The notes below the pieces were generated by a model. It saw nothing but the letters and a program-made list of their open reading frames with translations. It was not told the origin of the DNA and did not search any database. Positions 7,500 through 14,934 of a DNA stretch of 36,768 nucleotides are shown here, piece by piece; the stretch's first letter is position 1; every line of letters starts with the position of its first letter. The stretch comes from a virus. A program made the position numbers and the translations under genes. The DNA lies in IMG/VR virus record IMGVR_UViG_3300031141_000020, positions 1 through 36,768 of that record; one strand, written 5' to 3'.

Positions 7500-7513
7500 T
7501 TTCATTATATTTG
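7484..7513 (+). promoter_or_regulatory. Bacteroidetes-type promoter for the portal operon
   Basis: TTG (7484-7486), 19 nt, TATATTTG (7506-7513) then C. This is an essentially perfect -33/-7 pair. The expected start near 7520 leaves about 18 nt of A-rich leader before ATG 7538. It should drive the portal-connector-lysis genes separately from the capsid genes. Confidence 0.65.
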
Positions 7514-7537
7514 CACTTTAATTTAAAAATAAATACT

Positions 7538-7876
7538 ATGTATAAATTAAACAAAGAGTGGTTTAAGGAGAATACTTGTGAGACTATTCATTTTGGCAGA
7601 CATTCTAAGACCTCTAAATTTTTCCCTAAGATTGCTTTCTCTAATGAAGAGACAATGCTTAGTGTAGAGAAAAATCAGGTGATATTAGAAGAGCTTTATG
7701 AACTGGGTAAACCCTATGTTTGTTTAGTAAAAGAAGATTGCAAACCCAATGAGGATTGTGGTGTGTCTAAGAAATCTAATAAAAAAATAAAGAAATCATA
7801 CAAAAATGAGTCAAAAGAAAACGCAGGCAAGTACAAAAAAGAGCAAGTTTTACCAAAAGCCAGCGAAGAAGAATAA
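7538..7876 (+). CDS. Unrecognised protein upstream of portal
   Basis: This 112-residue protein is first in the portal operon. The N-terminal about 75 residues (MYKLNKEWFKENTCETIHFG onward) look folded and alpha/beta. The tail (about 80-112) is very Lys/Glu-rich and probably disordered. Its last 71 nt overlap the portal start. I chose ATG 7538 because it lies just after the promoter and an A-rich leader; an ATG at 7511 lies within the promoter's -7 box. Function is unknown. Its position suits a head-tail or portal-chaperone role, which is inference. Confidence 0.6.
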   Translation: MYKLNKEWFKENTCETIHFGRHSKTSKFFPKIAFSNEETMLSVEKNQVILEELYELGKPYVCLVKEDCKPNEDCGVSKKSNKKIKKSYKNESKENAGKYKKEQVLPKASEEE

Positions 7877-9110
7877 ACTTCTTGCTTATGGTTTTTCAAA
7901 GGATATAGCTCAAGATGCCCCTGAAGAAACGAAAAAGATAGATAGATTACAAAATGCCTGGATTCCTTTTGGGGATGATAATTTATTCCCTCAGCATTTA
8001 AGTGAGCTATCAAGATGTGCGGCAACGCATAGGGCAATTCTTAATACAAAAACAACATTTACCATGGGTGAAGGGTTACACACTCTTGACGAGGCTCTTG
8101 GTGAATATCTTACTGATGTAAACGCAAATGGCGATACAGCAGATGATGTTATCAGAAAGGTTGTTTCTGACTACTGGACATTTGGAAATGCTTACTTAGA
8201 GATTGTTGTAGGTAAGGGTTATGTTAATTTGTATCATCAAGACGCTACTACAGCAAGAATGGGGAAAAAGAATGATAAAGTTCTTTTCCATCCTGACTGG
8301 GCCAATGTTAAACGTACAGAAAGCAAGATAAAAACAGTAGATGTCTACCCTAAATTTAAGAAAACAGAAACAGATGTTCAGCGTTCTGTAATACATTTCT
8401 CTGATTACGAGAGTACATACTACTATTATGGGTTGCCAGACTATACTGCAGCTTTAGACCATATAAAAATAGCAAGTCAAATAGGAAAATTCAACTTAAC
8501 AAGATTTAAGAATGGTTTTATGCCATCTGCTATTATTGAATTAGGAGCTGACATGTCTGAGGAAGAAGCTCAAATATTTATTAACGAGGCAAGAGAGAAA
8601 CTTACTGGTGAGAATAATAACTCTAAGATATTATTTATAGCTAAGAATGGTGATGAGGCTGCCTCTAATGTTAATATCATTAATGATACGAGTGATGGTT
8701 CTTTTATGGAACTACAAACGATTACTAATGACAATATAATATCCTCACATAGATGGAATCCTGCTTTGTCAGGAATACAAGTTGCTGGTTCTCTGGGTAA
8801 TAACCAACAGATTTTAACTATATATGATATAGTTATGTCAACTGTTATTAAAGAACCTCAGCAAATGATTTTAAGAGAACTTAAAAAAATACTTAAGAAA
8901 CATTCTAACTTTAATGTTTCTGATTTACATATAGTTAATAAACCTCCAGTTACAATGCTTGGGGCAATTAACCCAACAGACTACATATCAGTTCAAGAAG
9001 GTAGAAAGATATTCCACCTACCTGAATTAGATGAGGCGGAATTGGATAGCTTATTAATAGAAAAAAATAAAATACAAAATGGCACTGATAACACCGACAC
9101 AAGTAATTGA
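7806..9110 (+). CDS. Portal protein
   Basis: This 434-residue protein is of portal size. Near the N-terminus it has WIPFGDDNLFPQHL (about 53-66), characteristic of portal proteins of Bacteroidetes siphoviruses. A TTFTMGEGL segment and a DYWTFGNAYLEIV strand (about 122-134) follow, the classic portal wing signature. The middle has long helices (IKIASQIGKFNLTRFKNGFM), and the C-terminus is acidic. It forms the dodecameric DNA entry ring at the head vertex and the docking site for terminase. It overlaps the upstream gene by 71 nt and the connector gene by 32 nt. Confidence 0.8.
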   Translation: MSQKKTQASTKKSKFYQKPAKKNKLLAYGFSKDIAQDAPEETKKIDRLQNAWIPFGDDNLFPQHLSELSRCAATHRAILNTKTTFTMGEGLHTLDEALGEYLTDVNANGDTADDVIRKVVSDYWTFGNAYLEIVVGKGYVNLYHQDATTARMGKKNDKVLFHPDWANVKRTESKIKTVDVYPKFKKTETDVQRSVIHFSDYESTYYYYGLPDYTAALDHIKIASQIGKFNLTRFKNGFMPSAIIELGADMSEEEAQIFINEAREKLTGENNNSKILFIAKNGDEAASNVNIINDTSDGSFMELQTITNDNIISSHRWNPALSGIQVAGSLGNNQQILTIYDIVMSTVIKEPQQMILRELKKILKKHSNFNVSDLHIVNKPPVTMLGAINPTDYISVQEGRKIFHLPELDEAELDSLLIEKNKIQNGTDNTDTSN

Positions 9111-10179
9111 TATAGCCTTTACTAATAAGAATACTGACAAGTATTTAGTTAAGCCAGCTTTCGTTGAGATTGCTGAATTAAACTTTGTACAACCATCTAT
9201 TGGTGCAGACTTATATAATGAGATACTTAATGATAAAGCTACCAATACTCCTTGGAGTAGTAGCCCAGTTATATATGATGTTATTACTTGTTCGGCAGAC
9301 TCAACCTCTGCACTACAGAACAATTATATTCAAATGCACTCTGCTAATAATTATTCAACAATAGCTGTTTATTTTGAATATTTAGCAGCACCAGTACCTG
9401 CAATATTACCTACACCACCTGGATTTGATGGCGTATGTCAGGTTGACTTATCATTAACCCCAACACCTACAGCGATAGAGCTGTGTAATGGTTTAGCCTC
9501 AGCAATCAATGGTAGTCCGTTTGGACTTGGTAGTGCTGTGTCTGATGGTGTTAATAAGGTTACTATAACCAGACCTGGAAATGCAAATGCACCGTATAAT
9601 AAGTTTACTTTAATGAACTCAATGTTATCATATTCAACATTCAGTGATTTCAATGTGACGGCTGGTAGTAATATAATAACCTGTTCTGCTAATAGTTTTA
9701 TCAAGGTTGGGGATTTTGTCTCTGGAGCTGACATACCTTTAAGGGAAGATGGAACTGACTCTTGTAGGGGGTTTAATACGGTTCTTACAGTAGATGTTCC
9801 TGGAGCAGTTACATCTATTACGATTTCAGGGACTCCAACAGTAACAAACGTAGTTTCAAATGTTTTATTTCAAAGACCAAACGGAAAGCTTGTTAATAGT
9901 TATATTAGGGATTATCTTGCGTTTTGCGTTAGGTTTGAAATGATACCTGATATGGCTTACAATTCAACCTCTCAAGGTTTGGTGGAAAGTTCTGGAGAAT
10001 TTTCTTTACCAGTAGATGCCAAGACATTAGGGTTTATGAGAACAGAAACATATAAGAAATCAGAAACATACTTAAGAAAAATGAAAGATTTTTTAAAGGA
10101 AAACTCAATATCTTATCCATTGTATTGTGATGATAACGCAGGTGGAGTTAGTAAATTAAACGGAATAATACTATATTAA
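9079..10179 (+). CDS. Head-tail connector with a large inserted domain
   Basis: The first about 62 residues (ALITPTQVIDIAFTNKNTDK, then FVEIAELNFVQPSIGADLYNEI) and the last about 99 (GKLVNSYIRDYLAFCVRFEM ... YLRKMKDFLKENS) together make a small helical connector of the DUF6712 type, usually about 170 residues. Between them, about 63-266, sits a Ser/Thr/Pro/Gly-rich beta domain. Its first half resembles residues 49-160 of the next protein: both begin I-T-C-x-x-D-x-x-x-x-L and contain an A-x-x-x-x-x-A-I helix. The core should link portal to tail. The insert probably projects outward as a decoration; that part is inference. Confidence 0.6.
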   Translation: MALITPTQVIDIAFTNKNTDKYLVKPAFVEIAELNFVQPSIGADLYNEILNDKATNTPWSSSPVIYDVITCSADSTSALQNNYIQMHSANNYSTIAVYFEYLAAPVPAILPTPPGFDGVCQVDLSLTPTPTAIELCNGLASAINGSPFGLGSAVSDGVNKVTITRPGNANAPYNKFTLMNSMLSYSTFSDFNVTAGSNIITCSANSFIKVGDFVSGADIPLREDGTDSCRGFNTVLTVDVPGAVTSITISGTPTVTNVVSNVLFQRPNGKLVNSYIRDYLAFCVRFEMIPDMAYNSTSQGLVESSGEFSLPVDAKTLGFMRTETYKKSETYLRKMKDFLKENSISYPLYCDDNAGGVSKLNGIILY

Positions 10180-10180
10180 T

Positions 10181-11326
10181 ATGGCAACAAATTTTCATTC
10201 AGACTTACCTAACAACCAAATACACAATCCTAAAGATTTTAGTGAAGCTAAGAACTCAAGTGTGCCTGTCAAAACTAATGCAGGTATATTGGAGTGGGTG
10301 GCTTCACCTTTTAATATAAGCACAACAATAACATGTGGGTCAGATACTGCAGGGGTTCTTCACAACTCTTTCTTTCATATCTTTTATGATAATACAGTAT
10401 CTATAGAGGTTCATTTCTCTGTAACAGGTGACGCTACTGCTTTTGTCCCAACTACAGGGTTTACACAATCTTCTGTTTCAATAGCAGCAAATGCAACAGC
10501 TATACAGGTTGCAGAGGCTATTAAAGTGGAGTTAGATAGATTAACCGCTGCAGGTACTGCCGCTTTTGTTACCAGTGTTAATGGAACAGGGAAGTGTACT
10601 TTTAGTGGAATGAGTAATACTATAGGTACGATTGATAAAGGAACAGGATTTGTATTTGCAAATACAAGAACGCCTTATGGTTCTCAAAATTTAGTATCTA
10701 TTAATGGTGAAATTCAATGGGAAACATCTTCTCCAGGAGGAGTTACATCTATAGTAGCAGGAACAGGTATAACTATTGCTCCAGCAGGAGGAACAGGTGA
10801 TGTTACAATTACAAACTCATCCCCTCCATCAAGTAACTTTATGTCTCAAAATATTGAGGGATATGGTAGTATAGCGGTAGGGATTGAATGGGCTTTATCT
10901 AACGCACAATATAACTCTGAACATAAGTTTACAACCAACTTAGGGTCTGTAGGGTCGGTTTCTATATCACCTAAGAACATGATGAATACATCAATTTGGA
11001 CAAATCCAACACCATCAATACCTGCTCGTTGGAATGGATGGGTATCTGGGGTAGGGACTATAACATTATCATTATTGCGTGTTAAAATGCAGTGTCCTAT
11101 TCCTGCTGAATATCCTACTACAGCGGATTTTTGTAGGATTGCTACTCAAACAATAATTTTAACTGGAAATTCAACTCCATTATGTTTTGATTTATCATCT
11201 TTCACAAATTGTGATGGATGGGATGAGCATATAGAAGTAAATGAGACGCTATGTATCACAGCCTCATGCACAGGTAAGTCAGCATCATTTAATATGAATT
11301 GTAATATTCTATTAAGTCAAGTATAA
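10181..11326 (+). CDS. Head/neck fibre-like structural protein
   Basis: The N-terminus (FHSDLPNNQIHNPKDFSEAK, then KTNAGILEWV) resembles an anchor found in appendage proteins of Bacteroidetes phages. Residues 49-160 match the insert domain of the connector gene upstream. A glycine-rich repeat, VTSIVAGTGITIAPAGG (about 188-204), is typical of fibre shafts. A C-terminal Cys-containing beta domain (about 220-381) could be a receptor-binding or capping domain. It starts 1 nt after the connector stop. The structural role is good; the exact location on the virion is unknown. Confidence 0.55.
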   Translation: MATNFHSDLPNNQIHNPKDFSEAKNSSVPVKTNAGILEWVASPFNISTTITCGSDTAGVLHNSFFHIFYDNTVSIEVHFSVTGDATAFVPTTGFTQSSVSIAANATAIQVAEAIKVELDRLTAAGTAAFVTSVNGTGKCTFSGMSNTIGTIDKGTGFVFANTRTPYGSQNLVSINGEIQWETSSPGGVTSIVAGTGITIAPAGGTGDVTITNSSPPSSNFMSQNIEGYGSIAVGIEWALSNAQYNSEHKFTTNLGSVGSVSISPKNMMNTSIWTNPTPSIPARWNGWVSGVGTITLSLLRVKMQCPIPAEYPTTADFCRIATQTIILTGNSTPLCFDLSSFTNCDGWDEHIEVNETLCITASCTGKSASFNMNCNILLSQV

Positions 11327-11356
11327 AATAAATAAATAACTTTAATATATATAATT

Positions 11357-11869
11357 ATGGCAACAACAGTAGTCAACTCAACATTCACATCAACAGTAAC
11401 AGATTCTATTTCATTAAACTCAAAGGCTTACGGTAACACTAATACAGTTACTATTAGCTCTTGTAATGAGGCTTATGAAAGGATATTAAGCATACCTGCT
11501 TATGCAGTTGAACCTGCACAGGATTTTATCCCAATTTTATCTTGTACTGCTGCTCCAGAAAGTGCTGGGGATGTTACTAATACGGAATTTGAATACGCAA
11601 GATTCACTAATCTTGATTCAGAATATCCAATCAAATTAAAATTCACTAATGCTGCAAGTGTTTGTGTTAACCCTTCAACAGCTACACAGGCCTTTGTTAT
11701 AAGCCTTGAGCCAGGAATGAGTTACGTAGTGCCTTCTGCCTTCTTTATGGCTTCTGCAGCTAATATTACTGGATTACAAGCTAATACAGGTCTTGGTAAT
11801 ATATGGACTGCATATGCTTTAGCTACTACTGGTATTTGTGATTTGGAAATGTTTGTTGTAACTAAATAA
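11357..11869 (+). CDS. Small beta-rich structural protein
   Basis: This 170-residue protein is rich in Ser, Thr, Ala and Asn, with a low charge typical of virion decoration proteins (for example TTVVNSTFTSTVTDSISLNS at the start). The middle has FEYARFTNLDSEYPIKLKF, a plausible beta strand pair. No domain is recognised. It follows the fibre-like gene and overlaps the lysis gene at TAATG (11867-11871). A head or neck decoration role is inferred from composition and neighbours. Confidence 0.5.
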   Translation: MATTVVNSTFTSTVTDSISLNSKAYGNTNTVTISSCNEAYERILSIPAYAVEPAQDFIPILSCTAAPESAGDVTNTEFEYARFTNLDSEYPIKLKFTNAASVCVNPSTATQAFVISLEPGMSYVVPSAFFMASAANITGLQANTGLGNIWTAYALATTGICDLEMFVVTK

Positions 11870-12336
11870 TGAAGTTAAAGGTTCTTAGGTTTAGTAGCCA
11901 AGAAGATTCTACATCAGGGTTGCTGATGGAAGAGAATGATTTAGGGGTTCATTTCCTATGTTATACTCTTGAAGATGAAAGGAGGGCCTTAAAAGTAAAG
12001 GGAGAGACGAGAGTCCCTGCTGGAGTGTATAATTTAACATTAAGAACTGAGGGTGGATTTCATAATAAATATGGCAAAAGGTTTCCAGGTATTCATAAAG
12101 GAATGTTATGGGTTAGGGATATTCCTAACTTTAAATACGTCCTCATACACTGCGGTAACACAGATGAGCACACTGCTGGTTGTCTGCTTGTTGGAGATAG
12201 TCAAGAAAATAATATAATCATTAAAGACGGTTTTATAGGGAAGTCTACAAACGCTTATAAAAGAGTTTATAAAGATATTGCCAAGCATTTATCACGAGGA
12301 GAAGAAGTTACTATAGAGTACATTGACTTAGATTAA
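11869..12336 (+). CDS. DUF5675-family protein, probable lysin
   Basis: This 155-residue protein matches the DUF5675 pattern. An early FLCYTLEDERR segment leads to ETRVPAGVYNLTLR and GGFHNKYGKRFP, and finally to FKYVLIHCGNTDEHTAGCLL, where H, G-N, T-x-G-C form an L,D-transpeptidase-like active-site motif. Such genes sit in phage lysis cassettes and are thought to cut or remodel peptidoglycan. Two holin-like genes follow directly, which supports a lysin role. There is no signal peptide, so export would depend on the holins. Catalysis is not proven for this family. Confidence 0.65.
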   Translation: MKLKVLRFSSQEDSTSGLLMEENDLGVHFLCYTLEDERRALKVKGETRVPAGVYNLTLRTEGGFHNKYGKRFPGIHKGMLWVRDIPNFKYVLIHCGNTDEHTAGCLLVGDSQENNIIIKDGFIGKSTNAYKRVYKDIAKHLSRGEEVTIEYIDLD

Positions 12337-12338
12337 AG

Positions 12339-12584
12339 ATGGCAACTAATAAAGACATAGTAAAGGAAATGGCATTAATGGAACATAGAATGGATTCAAT
12401 GGAAGAGAAATTAGATAAGATGGATGCTAAGTTAGATATGCTTACGGAAAGATTGCTTGACCCTGATAGTGGAGTGACGGCAAGAGTAAATAGAAACACT
12501 GCTGCCAGGAAAACTTTATCAAGGTCTCTATGGGTTCTTTATGGTATAGTTGCAGGATTTATAATGAAAATGTTTTTCAGTTGA
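12339..12584 (+). CDS. Tail-anchored coiled-coil protein, holin accessory-like (XhlA-type)
   Basis: This 81-residue protein has a heptad coiled coil at about 10-42 (MEHRMDSMEEKLDKMDAKLD) and one membrane helix at about 62-80 (SLWVLYGIVAGFIMKMFFS), a layout like XhlA haemolysin/holin partners. It starts 2 nt after the lysin stop. The protein ends immediately after the helix. A -1 shift near its end would add a second helix from the overlapping frame, noted separately. A role in membrane disruption with the next gene is inferred. Confidence 0.55.
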   Translation: MATNKDIVKEMALMEHRMDSMEEKLDKMDAKLDMLTERLLDPDSGVTARVNRNTAARKTLSRSLWVLYGIVAGFIMKMFFS

Positions 12585-12646
12585 TTTGGGTTTTTCTTTA
12601 TATTGGATTAATGTTATGTATTAGAAAGGCTTTAATAAATAAATAG
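12530..12646 (+). CDS. Tiny overlapping membrane peptide (uncertain)
   Basis: In another frame, 38 codons run from ATG 12530 to TAG 12646. The second half (LIWVFLYIGLMLCIRKALIN) is a membrane helix ending in positive charges. It overlaps the 3' end of the XhlA-like gene and ends 2 nt before the next holin gene, filling the only gap in the cassette. A TTG at 12581 would give just the helix. It may be a separate lysis peptide, a frameshift extension, or chance. Confidence 0.25.
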   Translation: MGSLWYSCRIYNENVFQLIWVFLYIGLMLCIRKALINK

Positions 12647-12648
12647 AT

Positions 12649-13041
12649 ATGAATATACTGAGTAAAATATTTTCAACTGGAGCTACAGAGCTTGTTAAGG
12701 GGGTAGGAAGCGTTATAGACAACCTACACACCTCTAAGGAGGAAAAGCTTAATGCAGAGCTTAAAATCAAAGAATTACTATCCAACTATGAAGTGAAGAT
12801 GGAAGAGCAAATAAGCTCAAGATGGGAGGCGGATATGAAGTCAGACTCTTGGCTTAGTAAGAACGTAAGACCACTAACTCTAATGTTTTTAGTTGTTTCA
12901 ACGGTTTTAATGGTGTTTATTGATGCAGGTGTTATATCATTTATCGTTGATGAGGACTGGAAAGAGCTTTTGAAAATGGTTTTAATTACTACTGTTGGGG
13001 CGTATTTTGGAGGTAGGTCTTACGAAAAAGTTAAGAGATAG
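12649..13041 (+). CDS. Holin of the three-TM gene-transfer/phage type
   Basis: This 130-residue protein matches the GTA-type 3-TM holin family (PF11351). A soluble helical N-terminus (about 1-65) is followed by DSWLSKNVRPLTLMFLVVST (about 66-85), a membrane hairpin through about 100, and a final helix MVLITTVGAYFGGRSYEKV (about 110-128). The SWLSKNVRPLT motif is the family hallmark. It should permeabilise the inner membrane for lysin release. It is the third gene of the lysis cassette. Confidence 0.7.
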   Translation: MNILSKIFSTGATELVKGVGSVIDNLHTSKEEKLNAELKIKELLSNYEVKMEEQISSRWEADMKSDSWLSKNVRPLTLMFLVVSTVLMVFIDAGVISFIVDEDWKELLKMVLITTVGAYFGGRSYEKVKR

Positions 13042-13072
13042 TTGTATATTTCAAATAAATTGTGTACTTTTA
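13042..13072 (+). promoter_or_regulatory. Possible Bacteroidetes-type promoter
   Basis: TTG (13042-13044), 20 nt, TACTTTTA (13065-13072). The -7 box has one mismatch to TAnnTTTG. It lies right after the holin stop and about 19 nt before ATG 13091, which would allow separate expression of the phosphoesterase gene. Confidence 0.4.
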
Positions 13073-13090
13073 CACAAACACAATTTTACT

Positions 13091-13852
13091 ATGAAATCAA
13101 AACAATTTAGACCTCGCTTAACTAAAAGTGAGAACGATATGCTTCAATCACACAGAAATGGAAACAATGTGGGAATCATAGGAGATACGCATGAACCTTT
13201 TTGCCATCCTGAATATAAAAACTTCTGTTATGAGGTTTTTTCTCGTTTTGGAGTATCAGAGATAGTACATATTGGAGATGAGGTTGATAATGCAGCCCTG
13301 TCATACCATGAATCAATGGTTGAAATGCCAAATGCAGAGAGTGAATCTGAACAGGCCCAGAAAGCTATGGAGAAATGGTACGAAACCTTCCCTGACGTTA
13401 AAGTTTGTGTGGGAAACCATTCGGCCCTTCCATTTAGGAAGGCTACTACAGCAGGAATACCAAGTAAATTCTTAAAAACCTATGAAGAAATCTGGAACGC
13501 ACCTGATGGTTGGAAGTGGGATTTATCCTGGGAGATAGATGGGGTTCTTTATGAGCATGGAACAGGTAGTAGTGGTATCTCAGGTGCAAGGAACAGAGCT
13601 AACGCCAATAGACAGTCTACAGTAGTAGGTCATAGTCATTCTTTTGGTGGAGTATCTTATATGGCGAGCAGAAACGACATTATATTCGGATTAAATGTTG
13701 GATGCGGTATAGATGTAGACCATATGGCCTTTAGTTATGGTAAGAACTTCCCTAAGAAACCTACTTTAGGTTGTGGAGTCGTAATTGATGGGGGTCGTAC
13801 AGGTATTTTTGTGCCAATGGACTTAGGTAGAAGAAATCTTTACAAATTCTAA
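13091..13852 (+). CDS. Calcineurin-like metallophosphoesterase
   Basis: This 253-residue protein has the full metal-ligand set: GDTHEPF (D32, H34), HIGDEVD (D63), VGNHSALPFR (N109, H110), YEHG (H156) and GHSHSFGG (H181, H183). These are blocks I-V of the calcineurin-like phosphoesterase fold with a two-metal site. Phage members hydrolyse nucleic acid ends, cyclic nucleotides or phosphoproteins; the substrate here cannot be read from sequence. It starts at ATG 13091, after its own promoter-like site and a short leader. It is the last gene before the accessory island and lies outside the structural logic of its neighbours, so a role in host or nucleotide metabolism is possible. Confidence 0.8.
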   Translation: MKSKQFRPRLTKSENDMLQSHRNGNNVGIIGDTHEPFCHPEYKNFCYEVFSRFGVSEIVHIGDEVDNAALSYHESMVEMPNAESESEQAQKAMEKWYETFPDVKVCVGNHSALPFRKATTAGIPSKFLKTYEEIWNAPDGWKWDLSWEIDGVLYEHGTGSSGISGARNRANANRQSTVVGHSHSFGGVSYMASRNDIIFGLNVGCGIDVDHMAFSYGKNFPKKPTLGCGVVIDGGRTGIFVPMDLGRRNLYKF

Positions 13853-13881
13853 CACATTCCCAAATTTATATATTCTCATAA

Positions 13882-13941
13882 GGCAAAAAGTCTTGGAGAA
13901 AACGCTTTAAGGGCAAAAAGTCTTGTAGAAATCCTTTTATA
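13882..13941 (+). repeat. Imperfect tandem pair of 30-bp repeats (copy pair 1)
   Basis: Two units with period exactly 30 start GGCAAAAAGTCTTG at 13882 and 13912, and diverge in their second halves. A remnant GGC follows at 13942. A closely related perfect pair lies at 17262-17321. Both pairs stand 80-100 nt upstream of an 8-5-8 palindrome. No spacers are present, so this is not a CRISPR array. Confidence 0.75.
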
Positions 13942-13984
13942 GGCGTGTATGCGTATGCGTTCATATACCCTCCCCTCAACCTCT

Positions 13985-14005
13985 TATTTAGAATGATTAT
14001 AAACT
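13985..14005. promoter_or_regulatory. 8-5-8 palindrome, copy a
   Basis: TATTTAGA-ATGAT-TATAAACT, with a degenerate right half. It is one of five copies in the island (also 14893, 17343, 17513, 18902), all preceded by CT. Its first base lies 42 nt before the TTTGGTAG box at 14027, the same distance as in copy b. It is probably an operator for a dimeric DNA-binding protein. Confidence 0.55.
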
Positions 14006-14035
14006 ACCAAACTTTATGCAAATATGTTTGGTAGT
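14003..14035 (+). terminator. Inverted repeat with following T-run, possible terminator
   Basis: ACTACCAAAC (14003-14012) and GTTTGGTAGT (14026-14035) form a 10-bp stem with a 13-nt loop, followed by CTTGTTTTTTATTT. This could terminate transcripts arriving from the phosphoesterase gene. The right arm is also the TTTGGTAG box of the next promoter, so the element may be a terminator-promoter composite. Confidence 0.45.
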
Positions 14036-14061
14036 CTTGTTTTTTATTTGGAGTATTGTAC
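14027..14061 (+). promoter_or_regulatory. Island promoter 1, TTTGGTAG class (weaker)
   Basis: TTTGGTAG (14027-14034) is followed by TATTGTAC at 14054-14061, two nt farther than in the other members of the class. AACAATAACTAAAACAAA and ATG 14085 come next. The downstream leader is nearly the same as that of the 14994 gene, which supports a common origin. The -7 box is the poorest of the class. Confidence 0.4.
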
Positions 14062-14084
14062 TAACAATAACTAAAACAAATAAT

Positions 14085-14252
14085 ATGAAAAGAGAAATTG
14101 CAGTAAACCAAATAGTAACCCTAACCTCTTATATAAGAATCTTCGATGGCAGTGTTGAGTATGACTTTGAGATGATGGCAGAAGAGTTTGAAAACGAATT
14201 GTCAAAATTAGATGATAGTGTAGTTATAATGGTTTCAGTAGAGGGTAAATAA
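14085..14252 (+). CDS. Small unrecognised island protein 1
   Basis: This 55-residue acidic protein begins MKREIAVNQIVTLTSYIRIF and has an E/D-rich centre. ATG 14085 was chosen because it follows the shared leader ATAACTAAAACAAA; an upstream ATG at 14016 would run through the terminator-promoter hairpin. It is the first gene of the island and lies 1 nt before the next. No domain is recognised. Confidence 0.5.
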   Translation: MKREIAVNQIVTLTSYIRIFDGSVEYDFEMMAEEFENELSKLDDSVVIMVSVEGK

Positions 14253-14253
14253 G

Positions 14254-14508
14254 ATGATAGTGAAAATACAACAAAGAAGTGTATATCATAAGTTTACTGA
14301 AATAGAAATTGAAGTGCCTAAAGATGTTCAAGTGGATGACTGGATATTGAATAATGAGGACTTATGGAGTGCAAAGATGGATGAAAAACACTCAACCTCA
14401 AAATATGTTTTCGGAACTGGATTATATGATATAGAAGGGATGGATGATGCAGAGTCAGACTCAGAATGGAGGTATCAATGCCCTGATGGATATGGGGGAC
14501 ACTTATAA
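14254..14508 (+). CDS. Small unrecognised island protein 2
   Basis: This 84-residue acidic protein has a beta-rich N-terminus (MIVKIQQRSVYHKFTEIEIE). The C-terminus carries SDSEWRYQCPDGYGGHL, whose E-x-R-Y and terminal G-G-H resemble short phage proteins of unknown function from Bacteroidetes hosts. It starts 1 nt after the previous stop, so the two are probably co-translated. Very low pI and small size suit a protein-binding inhibitor, which is only inference. Confidence 0.5.
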   Translation: MIVKIQQRSVYHKFTEIEIEVPKDVQVDDWILNNEDLWSAKMDEKHSTSKYVFGTGLYDIEGMDDAESDSEWRYQCPDGYGGHL

Positions 14509-14526
14509 TAACTAAAAACAAATAAA

Positions 14527-14733
14527 ATGGGAAAGTTAGGACAAAAGAATGAGCATATTGATAATGCTACAAATGATATAATGGATGAGATAAGAGACTA
14601 TTTTTGGCACGAACATAATATAGATTTAGAGGAATATACCCCTAACTTTATGGGTACGCCTGATGAGGTATTAAGAACGGCTGATGATGAAATTTACTCA
14701 ATAATACATAATAACTTAAAAAAAATGATATGA
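14527..14733 (+). CDS. Small unrecognised island protein 3
   Basis: This 68-residue, helical, acidic protein contains ATNDIMDEIRDYFWHEHNID (about 14-33) and DEVLRTADDEIYSIIHNNL (about 47-65). It has a leader ATAACTAAAAACAAATAAA. It overlaps the next gene by 4 nt (ATGA at 14730). No family is recognised. Confidence 0.5.
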   Translation: MGKLGQKNEHIDNATNDIMDEIRDYFWHEHNIDLEEYTPNFMGTPDEVLRTADDEIYSIIHNNLKKMI

Positions 14734-14927
14734 CAATAGAAGAAAGAGTGCTAAGAAATGTAATGGAGGACATGGAAAAAGAAGTTGAAGTGTTTGAGAA
14801 AATATATGAAAGGGATGAAGAATTTAATGAAGAATTTACTAACATATCTTATACTATGTATATAAATAGTATAGCAAGAATAAAGGAAGTCTTATTTAGA
14901 ATGAGTATAAATAACAAAGAAAGTTAA
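14730..14927 (+). CDS. Small acidic helical island protein 4
   Basis: This 65-residue protein is almost entirely helical, with charged heptads (VMEDMEKEVEVFEKIYERDE, about 11-30), suggesting a coiled-coil dimer. The end of the gene contains the palindrome copy b in its codons (14893-14913). It is translationally coupled to the previous gene through ATGA. Function is unknown. Confidence 0.5.
   Translation: MTIEERVLRNVMEDMEKEVEVFEKIYERDEEFNEEFTNISYTMYINSIARIKEVLFRMSINNKES
14893..14913. promoter_or_regulatory. 8-5-8 palindrome, copy b
   Basis: TATTTAGA-ATGAG-TATAAATA, one mismatch from perfect. It lies within the last codons of the 14730 gene, exactly 42 nt before the TTTGGTAG box at 14935. 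Identical spacing to copy a argues that palindrome and promoter act together. Confidence 0.6.
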
Positions 14928-14934
14928 AGAAACA

